Shown: one piece after another, positions 1 to 9,200 of the stretch
Layout: each line of letters opens with the position of its first letter
How positions within the stretch are numbered: position 1 is the stretch's first letter
Assembly (NCBI GenBank): GCA_903912275.1
Contig: CAIWGR010000494.1
Span: forward strand, 1 to 14,174
DNA length: 14,174 nt
DNA from: an uncultured delta proteobacterium
GTDB taxonomy: Bacteria > Myxococcota_A > Bradymonadia > REDH01
Reading direction: 5' to 3'
Notes under the pieces: model-generated
Told to the model about the DNA's origin: nothing
The model's database searches: none
What the model saw: only the letters and a program-made list of their open reading frames with translations
Translations under genes and position numbers: made by a program

Positions 1-1
1 C

Positions 2-3000
2 ATCGAGGACGACCAGATCGTCGAACGGGGCCGCCTTGGCCCGGGCCAGATGATCGCCGTCGACTTCACCACCGGCCGCCTGCTCCACAACGCTGAGCTC
101 AAGCAGAAGCTGGCCGCCGCAGAGCCCTACCGCGACTGGGTCGCAGACAACCTCATCTCGCTCGACGAGCTGCCCCCCGCACCCGACCTGAACCTCCTCG
201 CAACCACTCCCGACGAGCTCCGCGCCCGGCAGCAGGCCGCCGGCTACAGCTCCGAAGAGCTCAAGTTCATCCTCTCCCCCATGGGCGAAGGCAACGAGCC
301 GGTCGGCTCCATGGGCGACGACACCCCCATCGCCGTCCTCTCACGCCAGCCGCGACCCCTCTCCGCCTACTTCAAGCAGCGGTTCGCCCAGGTCACCAAC
401 CCGCCCATCGACTCCATCCGCGAAGCATCGGTGATGTCGCTCGCCGTCACCATGGGCCGACGCCACTCCTGGCTCGAGGCCTCACCGGCCCACGCGCGCC
501 AGTACCGCGCTGCCGGCCCCGTCATCTCCGACGCCGGCCTCCGCGCCCTCCGCACCCTCTGCGGCCCCACCCGCATGCGCACCTTCTCCACCCTCTTCGA
601 GGTCAGGCAGGGCCAGGCAGGTCTCCGCCAGCGACTCCGCGACCTGGCCGACGAGGTCGAGCGCTTCACCGACCAGGGCGGCGAGCTCATCGTCCTCTCC
701 GACCGCGGCGCCAACGCCTCCCAGGCTGCGCTCCCCATCCTGCTCGCGGTCGGCGCGGTCAACAGCCACCTCCTCCGCGCGGGCAAGCGGCTCCGCTGCT
801 CCATCCTGGCCGAGACCGCCGAGCCGCGCGACGTGCACCACTTCGCAACCCTCGTCGGCTTCGGCGCCAGCGCCATCAACCCCTACCTCGCCTTCGAGTC
901 GCTCCTCGACCTCCACAAGGCCGGCGACTTCGGCGAGCGCACCGCCAGCCAGGTGCTCGAGAACTTCCGCCAGACTATCTACAAGGGGCTGCTCAAGATC
1001 ATCGCCAAGATGGGCATCTCGGTCATGGGCTCCTACCGCGGCGCCCAGATCTTCGAGGCCGTCGGGGTCGCCGACGAGGTCATCAACGACTGCTTCCCCG
1101 GCACCCCCTCCCGTATCGGCGGCATCGGCTACGCGGAGCTCACTGCAGACCTCCTCACCCGCCACGAGGCCGCCTTCGCGGCCCCCACCGCCGACGCCCT
1201 CGAGGACCACGGCCAGTACCGCTACCGCAAGCAGGCCGAGACCCACGCCTGGTCGCCCGACGCCCTCCGCGCCCTCCAGAAGTTCCGCAAGTCGGGCAGC
1301 GCGGAGGACTACGCCGACTACGCCAAGGCCGCCACAGACCGACCGGCTGTTGCCCTCCGCGACCTGCTCTCCTTCCGCCGCGTGCGGCCGCCCGTCGCGC
1401 TCGACGAGGTCGAGGCCGGCGCCGAGATCCGCCGCCGCTTCACCACCGCCGCCATGTCGCTCGGCGCCCTCTCCCCCGAGACCCACGCCACCCTCGCCAT
1501 CGCCATGAACCGGATCGGCGGAAAGTCCAACTCGGGCGAGGGCGGCGAAGATGCGGCCCGCTTTGTCCCCGACGCCAACGGCGACCTCGCCAACAGCGCC
1601 ATCAAGCAGATCGCCTCGGCCCGCTTCGGCGTCACCCCCGCCTACCTGATGAGCGCCCGCGAGCTCGAAATCAAAATGGCCCAGGGCTCCAAGCCCGGCG
1701 AGGGCGGCCAGCTCCCCGGCCACAAGGTCTCGCCCTTCATCGCCCACCTCCGCAAGGCGGTCCCCGGCGTCACCCTCATCTCGCCGCCGCCCCACCACGA
1801 CATCTACTCCATCGAAGACCTCGCCCAGCTCATCTACGACCTCAAGGAGGTCAACCCGGCGGCCCACATCTGCGTCAAGCTGGTGGCCGAGGCCGGCGTC
1901 GGCACCATCGCCGCGGGTGTGGTGAAGGCCTTCGCCGATGTCATCCTCATCTCCGGCGATGTCGGCGGCACGGGCGCCTCGCCCTGGTCCTCCATCAAGA
2001 GCGCCGGCAGCCCCTGGGAGCTCGGCCTCGCCGAGGTGCAGCAGGTGCTCCTCCTCAACGGCCTCCGCGAGCGGGTCCGGCTCCGCACCGACGGCGGCCT
2101 CCGCACCGGCCGCGACATCGTCGTCGCCGCCATGCTCGGCGCCGAGGAGTACAACTTCGGCACTGCGGCGCTCATCGCGGTGGGCTGCAAGTATGTGCGC
2201 CAGTGCCACCTCAACACCTGCCCTGTCGGCATCGCCACCCAGCGCGAAGACCTCCGCCTCAAGTATGACGGCACCCCGGAGCAGATCGTCGCCTTCTTCG
2301 ACGCCGTCTCCGAAGAGGTCCGCACCATCATCGCCGAGCTCGGCTTCCGGTCGCTCGGCGAGGTGGTCGGCCGCGCCGACCTCCTCGAGCAGGTGGCACA
2401 CCCCGACCACCCCAAGGCCAACCTCCTCCGGCTGGACGCCCTGCTGGCCCGCCCCGACGAGCGCAACAGCCTCCGCTACAACACCTTCCCCCGCAACGGC
2501 GTGGTCCCCCGCTCGCTCAACGACACCATCGCCGAGGCCGCAGAAGAGGCCATCCGCAGCGGCGCGAAGCTCGAGCTTCACTTCCCCATTCACAACACCG
2601 ACCGGACCATCGGCGCCCGCCTGGCGGGACGCATCGCCCTCTCGCACGGCGACGCCGGCCTGCCCGACGACACCATCACCCTCCACCTCACGGGGCAGGC
2701 CGGCCAGAGCTTCGGCGCCTTCTGCCTCCCCGGCGTCTCGCTCCGCCTCCGCGGCGAATCCAACGACTATGTCGGCAAGGGCATGTGCGGCGGCCTCATC
2801 ACCATCACACCGGGCGAAGGCCACGACCGTGAATCCGAACAGGTGGTCGCGGGCAACACCTGCCTCTACGGCGCCACGGGCGGAAAGCTCTTCATCCGCG
2901 GTTCGGCGGGCGAGCGCTTCTGCGTCCGGAACAGCGGCGCCACCGCCGTCGTCGAGGGTGTGGGCGAGCACGGCTGCGAATACATGACGGGCGGCGTGGC

Positions 3001-3271
3001 GGTCATCCTCGGCGAGACGGGCCGCAACTTCGGCGCCGGGATGACCGGCGGCGTGGCCTTTGTCTACGACGATGCCGCGCAGTTCGAGCGCCGCTGCAAC
3101 CGCGACCTCATCGCGCTCTCACGCCTCGACAGCCAGGCCGACGAGGCGCAGCTCCGCACGCTCCTCGGAGAGCACGCAGCACACACGGGCAGCCTCCGCG
3201 CCAAGGCGCTGCTGGCCGACTGGCCGGCAGCCCGCGCCGCCTTCTGGAAGGTCGCGCCGCGGACGGCCTAA
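2..3271 (+). CDS. gltB: Glutamate synthase large (alpha) subunit, C-terminal part (5' truncated by window)
   Basis: GltB makes glutamate from glutamine and 2-oxoglutarate in the cytoplasm, receiving electrons through the small subunit (GltD) or ferredoxin. The frame is open from base 2, and the residues before the first Met (ending GRLGPGQM) belong to the family, so the true start lies upstream. About 1089 residues are present against roughly 1500 for the family; the N-terminal class II glutaminase domain is outside the window. What remains is the central domain (to about 1200), the FMN-binding barrel (about 1210-2440) with KPGEGGQLPGHKV and SGDVGGTGASPW, and the C-terminal GXGXG beta-helix (about 2530-3070). 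The three [3Fe-4S] cysteines, spaced C-x5-C-x4-C, are encoded at 2186, 2204 and 2219. There is no fused GltD domain, and the next gene is convergent, so gltD is not directly downstream. No frameshift is seen. Confidence 0.97.
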   Translation: MEDDQIVERGRLGPGQMIAVDFTTGRLLHNAELKQKLAAAEPYRDWVADNLISLDELPPAPDLNLLATTPDELRARQQAAGYSSEELKFILSPMGEGNEPVGSMGDDTPIAVLSRQPRPLSAYFKQRFAQVTNPPIDSIREASVMSLAVTMGRRHSWLEASPAHARQYRAAGPVISDAGLRALRTLCGPTRMRTFSTLFEVRQGQAGLRQRLRDLADEVERFTDQGGELIVLSDRGANASQAALPILLAVGAVNSHLLRAGKRLRCSILAETAEPRDVHHFATLVGFGASAINPYLAFESLLDLHKAGDFGERTASQVLENFRQTIYKGLLKIIAKMGISVMGSYRGAQIFEAVGVADEVINDCFPGTPSRIGGIGYAELTADLLTRHEAAFAAPTADALEDHGQYRYRKQAETHAWSPDALRALQKFRKSGSAEDYADYAKAATDRPAVALRDLLSFRRVRPPVALDEVEAGAEIRRRFTTAAMSLGALSPETHATLAIAMNRIGGKSNSGEGGEDAARFVPDANGDLANSAIKQIASARFGVTPAYLMSARELEIKMAQGSKPGEGGQLPGHKVSPFIAHLRKAVPGVTLISPPPHHDIYSIEDLAQLIYDLKEVNPAAHICVKLVAEAGVGTIAAGVVKAFADVILISGDVGGTGASPWSSIKSAGSPWELGLAEVQQVLLLNGLRERVRLRTDGGLRTGRDIVVAAMLGAEEYNFGTAALIAVGCKYVRQCHLNTCPVGIATQREDLRLKYDGTPEQIVAFFDAVSEEVRTIIAELGFRSLGEVVGRADLLEQVAHPDHPKANLLRLDALLARPDERNSLRYNTFPRNGVVPRSLNDTIAEAAEEAIRSGAKLELHFPIHNTDRTIGARLAGRIALSHGDAGLPDDTITLHLTGQAGQSFGAFCLPGVSLRLRGESNDYVGKGMCGGLITITPGEGHDRESEQVVAGNTCLYGATGGKLFIRGSAGERFCVRNSGATAVVEGVGEHGCEYMTGGVAVILGETGRNFGAGMTGGVAFVYDDAAQFERRCNRDLIALSRLDSQADEAQLRTLLGEHAAHTGSLRAKALLADWPAARAAFWKVAPRTA

Positions 3272-3278
3272 GCGGCGC
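3254..3278. terminator. Possible shared hairpin between convergent gltB and lipoprotein genes
   Basis: GCGCCGC (3254-3260) and GCGGCGC (3272-3278) form a perfect 7-bp GC-only inverted repeat with an 11-base loop. The repeat straddles the gltB stop and abuts the stop of the convergent lipoprotein gene, which is where a bidirectional terminator would sit. No T-run follows on either strand, so it is not a standard intrinsic terminator, and short GC inverted repeats arise often by chance in this composition. Confidence 0.25.
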
Positions 3279-6200
3279 CTACGGGCAGGCGGTCGTGATG
3301 TCGACTGACCAAGAGGTCATCGAGCCGCTGTCACTTCCGACAGTATCAGCAACCCGAAGGGTCCAGTTGCCACTCATGGTCTGCGTGTCGAATGCGTTCA
3401 GCGGCGACGCGGGGCGGTAGCTACCGTTGAAGGGAGCGACCCCAGCCGAGATGGCCGTCGCGGCTTCATCATCGAACAGCGTGGTGCTGTAGTTATCGCC
3501 CGAACTTCCATTGTTGGTCGAGAGCGCCACGACGGTTCCTGATGGCGAGACCAGCGAGATCACCAGGTCTCCGTCCCACGTATGCGTGAGATTCACGCGC
3601 ACATTCACATCGGCAACGCGGGCGACGACTGCGTTCGATGCCCGGAAGTTCTGGGTGGTGAGATCGTAGATCGCGTTGTTTCCATACTCTACAGAGGCCG
3701 TGCTCCCCGTCAGCGTGATGACGCCTCCCGGAATCCGATTGTTCGAATCGACGCAGTCCAGGCAGGCGTTGAGGCCGTCAGCATCTGCATCCACACCCGG
3801 ATTGATGGCTGCGTTGCTGTCGTTGCAGTCCGTCGTCGGAAAGTCACCTCTGGCCTCTCTGGCATCTGCACAGTCCAAGTCAGCCGACGCGAGGGTGGAG
3901 GTGGCATCCGGGCGATAGCCATCACTGTCGTTATCGAGATAGCAGAGCTCCACCCCGTTGCAGTCCTGATCCACGCCATCCGCCACCACTTCGGGGGCGC
4001 CTGGATAGATACTGGCCGACAAATCGTTGCAGTCGGTCGTCGGAGCTGAGGCGCCACGCTCTCCCGCATCTGTGCAGATCAGGTTCAGCGAGACCACCGT
4101 CGCGGTGGCGTTCGGACGGTATCCGTCGTTGTCGGCATCCGCGTAACACAACTCCTGCGTGTCGCAGTTCTGGTCTACGCCATCCGCAGCAATCTCTGTC
4201 GCATTCGGCCGCACAGCGGCGTTCGCATCGTTGCAATCTCCCGCGGGGTCTGCGGCAATGGCCTCGGCCGCGTCGTTGCAGTCGGTGTCGGCCGAGATTG
4301 TGATGGAGGTCAGATTGGGTCGATACCCGTCATCATCCGCGTCTGCGAAACAGACCTCCGCGCCGTCGCAGTTCTGGTCCACGTTGTCTCCGGCAATCTC
4401 CGTCACTCCCGGCCGGATGGCAGCCGATGCATCGTTGCAATCGGAGGCGTTCAACACCCTGCCTGCAACCGTGGAGCAGCTCGCCACCGGTGTGGAGCCC
4501 GCAGCCCCGAAGGTGTCACCGTCTGCGTCGAGGTAGTAGTTCTGCGTCGGAACGCCGTCGTCGATGGCAAGATTGCAGTCGTCATCCACGCCGTTGCAGA
4601 GTTCGGTCGCACCCGGGTACCGCGTCGAGTTCATGTCGTCGCAGTCGCCCAGCGGCCGCGATGCCGGAGCCTCACCGCTTCCGTTGCAGGCCAGGCGTGG
4701 CGAGAGAACGGTCGTGTTGGTCCGATACGGGTCGTTGTCGGCATTCACATAACAGAGCTCAAGGCTGTCACAGCTCTGGTCGATGCCATCACCCGCCACC
4801 TCAAACGCACCCGGATAGACGGCTGCGTCCAAATCATCGCAGTCGCCGTTCAGACGCGACCGATTTGCCAACCCTGTCGCGGAGCAGGCGATGCTCAGAC
4901 TCAGCACGGTCGCGTCGGTCCGGTAGGCATCGCCATCTAGGTTCCGGTAGCAGAGTTCCTGATCGTCACAGTTCTGATCGACGCCGTCGCCCGCAACCTC
5001 GACGGCACCCGGGTAGACCGATGCATCACCGTCGTTGCAGTCTGTCGAACTGGCGACGCGACCGGCGACCGGAGCGCAGCTGGTCACCGGCACGCTCCCC
5101 AGCGCGCCCCGCGAATCGCCGTCCGCATCGACATAATAGTTCTGTGTTGCGAGCCCGTCGTCGGCCACACCGTCGCAGTCCTGGTCCACGCCATCGCAAA
5201 TCTCCGTCGCGCCCGGATTACGGGTCGCATCGGCGTCTGCACAGTCACCCGCGTTCGTCGCCAGGGCCGCCTCCCCCGGGTCTGCGCAAGAGAGGTTCAG
5301 CGACAGAACCGTACCGCCGCCGGTGACCCGATAGCCGTCGCGGTCTGCGTCGACGAAGCAGAGCTCCGTGCCGTCACAATTCTGATCAACACTGTCGCCC
5401 GCGACCTCTGTCACCCCTGGTCGAATCGCCCCGACCAGATCGTTGCAGTCCGTGTCCGGTGCCGTCGCCAGCGCCTCGCCGAGATCAGAGCAGTCTGCAT
5501 CGGCAGACACAGTCACCGTGCTACCGTTTCGGTAACCATCACTGTCCGCATCCACGTAGCAGAGCTCCTGACCGTCGCAGTTCTGGTCCAGCCCGTCGCC
5601 GGCAACCTCCGTCACGCCCGGTCGGATGGCCGAGCGCGCGTCGTCGCAGTCGCCATCATTCGTCACAGAACCTGAGATGCCTCTGCACGAGGCGACGGCT
5701 GTCGAACCAGCGCGCCCGAAACCATCACCATCCGCGTCGGGATAGTAGTTCAGCGTGGCAAGACCATTGTCGGCCACGCCATCGCAATCCTGATCCACGC
5801 CGTCGCAGAACTCCGGCGCACCAGGATACCGCAGCGTCGACGCGTCGTCACAGTCGCCAGCGGGCACAAGAGCGCGCGCCGTGCCAGGCAGGCTGCAGCT
5901 GATACTCGAAGAGACCGTCGTCAGTGAGGTCCTGAACCCATCGCCATCCGCGTTGACGAAACAGATCTCCTGACCATCGCAGTTCTGATCCACACCATCG
6001 CCTGCAATCTCCAACGCATTGGGCCGCACCGCGCCGTCGAGATCATTACAGTCCCCGCTCGGCGCGCTCGCAGCCGCAAAACCCGCTTGGCTGCAGCTCA
6101 AGGAGCTGCTCGGCCCCGTGAGACTGCTCCGGTAACCGTCGCCATCCCCATCTTCAAAGCAGAGTTCGAGACCGTCGCAGCTCTGGTCCACGCCATCACC

Positions 6201-9200
6201 CGGAATCTCAAGAGCGCCACTGTAGACCGAAGCATCCGCGTCGTTGCAGTCCGAGGCATTCGCGACCCTTCCCGCCACCACGGCGCAACTCACGATCGGG
6301 GCGGCCGTCGCATCGCCACGGAGGTCACCGTCACGGTCGGGATAGTAGCTCAGCGTCGCAACGGCATCGTCGACGATCAGGTTGCAGTTGTTATCAATGC
6401 CGTCGCACCGTTCCGACAGGCCCGGGCTCCGATCCGCCGTCGTGTCGTCGCAGTCGTTCGAACCAGCCGCGGCGCTCGCTTCCCCCGCATCTCCACAGGA
6501 GAGATTCGCCGAAACAAGGGTTGGAAGACCGGTCGGGCGATACCCATCACCGTCTGCATCCACGTAGCACAGTTCGCGCGTGTCACAGTTCTGATCCACG
6601 CCGTCGCCCGCGACCTCCGCGGCGCTGGGCGAAACGGCGGCACGGGTGTCATCGCAGTCGCCCAGTGACGCGGTCGCGAGCGCTTCGCCCGCATCGCTGC
6701 AGTCTGCGTCCGTCGAGATCACAAGCGCCGAGCCTGAGCGATATCCGTCCCCATCAACATCCACAAAACAGACCTCCGAGCCGTCGCAGTTCTGGTCCAC
6801 GTTGTCACCGGCGACCTCCGACGCACCCGGTCGCACGGCTGCATCGGCGTCGTCGCAATCCGCCCGATTCGTCACGGTACCGGCCACAGCCCGACATGAA
6901 GCAACCCCGGATGAGCTGACCGCGCCGAAGCCGTCACCATCACTGTCCGTGTAGTAGACTTGCGTTGCCAGGCCGTTGTCGGCGACCCCGTCACAATCCT
7001 GATCCACGCCATCGCACACCTCCGCGGCGCCCGGGTAACGGGCAGCGCTTGTGTCGTCGCAATCCCCCGCCGGAATACCCGCCGCCGCTTCGCCGGCGCC
7101 ATCGCATCCGAGCCTTGTCGAAAAAACCGTCGCGGTTGTCCGGTAACGGTCACCATCCGCATCAACAAAGCATTGTTCACGGCTGTCGCAGTTACTGTCG
7201 ACACCATCGCCGGCAACCTCGCGTCCGCCGGGATAGATGGTCGCATCCAAGTCATCGCAGTCGGGTCCCAGTGCCGACGCAGACGCCTCTCCGGCGCCGT
7301 CACAAGCCAGCCGTGATGAGAGACGAGTCGCGTCAACGCGAAATCCATCCGCGTCCAGATCGAGGTAGCAGAGCTCCTGACCATCGCAGTTCTGGTCCAC
7401 GCCGTCGCCTGCTACCTCCGCGGCGCCCGTGTAGACCGTTGGGTTATTGTCGTTGCAGTCCTGCGCATTGGCAACGCTACCCGTCACGGTCGTGCAGCTC
7501 GAGACGGACGATGCAGAGGCGTCTCCGCGGCCGTCGCCGTCACGGTCGGGGTAGTAGAGCAACGTCACGATGTTATCGTCCGTCAAACCGTTGCAGTCGT
7601 TGTCGACACCGTCGCAAAGTTCAGGTGCTCCCGGGTTCCGACCGCTGTCGGTATCGGCGCAGTCACCCGCGGGATCGCTCGAAACGGCCTCCGTCGGAGC
7701 GTCACACCGGAGGTCCGGCGATACCACGGTAGCGCCGCCATCCGGGCGATAGCCGTCGTTATCCGCATCCAGATAGCAGAGCTCCTGACCGTCACAGTTC
7801 TGATCACTCCCGTCTCCGACGCCCTCCGCCGTGCCCGGTCGCACCGACGGATTCGAATCGTCACAGTCTCCCTCCGGCTCGACGGCGAGTGCCTCGCCCG
7901 TGTCGAGGCAGTCGATGTCGGCAGAAACGATGACCACGAGGCCGGGGCGATAGCCGTCATCGTCTGCATCGAGGTAGCAGAGCTCCTGCCCGTCACAGTT
8001 CTGATCGACACCATCTCCCGCGGTCTCGGTGGCACCGGGCTTCACCGTTGCGCGCGCGTCGTCACAATCTCCGTCATTGGAGACGGCGCCTGCAACAGGT
8101 CCGCACGACAGCGTCGGCGAGGCGCCGGCAGCGCCGTATCCATCGCCATCGGCGTCGCGCCAGTAGCTTTGGGTTGCAAGCCCCTCGTCGGTGACGCCGT
8201 CGCAATTGTCGTCAACCCCATTGCAGACCTCTGTCGCACCAGGGCGACGGCTCGCATTCAGGTCGTCGCAGTCACCGGCAACCGCGCGCGGACTCGCCTC
8301 TCCGAGTGCGTCGCACAGGGTGTCCGGCGAAGCGATCAGCACATCGGTCCGAGCGCCGTCGCCATCGGCATCCGCATAGCAGCTCTCCTGACCATCGCAG
8401 TTCTGATCGATGCCGTCGCCGGGGAGCTCTGCCACGCCGGGACGGACGAGACGGTCGCTGTCCAGACAATCGCCCGCCGGCATTGCCGCCGACGCCTCGC
8501 CCGCATCGACACAGTCTCCGTCAGCCGACAGCAGCGTTCCCGTACCACGGTAGCCGTCGCCATCTGCGTCCGCGAAGCAGAGCTCGCGCCCATCGCAGTT
8601 CTGGTCGATGCCGTCGCCGGCGGCCTCAACCGCGCCCGGAAAGACATCCCCACTGGAGTCATCGCAGTCTCCATCGTTTTCAACGTAGCCGGTGACCGGT
8701 GCGCAGCTGTCGATCGCTGCAATCTGCGAAGTGCCGAATCCATCGCCATCCCGGTCAACAAAGTAGCGCCGCGTCGGAAGGCGATCATCCACTGCGCCAT
8801 TGCAGTCGTCATCCACGCCGTTGCAACTCTCGAGTTGGCCAGGTCGTATCGCAGCGTCACGATCATCACAGTCTCCCGCCAGCAAGGTCAGACGCGCCTC
8901 GCCCGGATCGGTGCAGACAACATTCTCGGAAAGCACCTCGTCGGAGGACCGAACACCATCACCGTCCGCGTCGGCAAAGCAGATCTCACGACCATCGCAG
9001 TCGTTGTCTGCCTCATTTCCCACAATCTCCGGGGCGCCAGGGTAGGACTGCGGGTCGCTGTCATCGCAGTCGCCTCCGAGTGCCGTCAGATCGAACTCGC
9101 CGGGGTCTGCGCAATCCGCATCGGCAGAGCGGATCGCCGAGCCCGATACAAAGCCATCACCGTCCTGATCTGCAAAGCAGAGCTCCGTCCCATCGCAGTT

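Noticed and set aside
482..2971. 829-codon open frame antisense to gltB
   Set aside because: It is a shadow of high-GC codon usage: low-complexity Ala/Gly/Glu/Val/Asp translation with no domain, lying entirely inside a well-conserved gene on the other strand.
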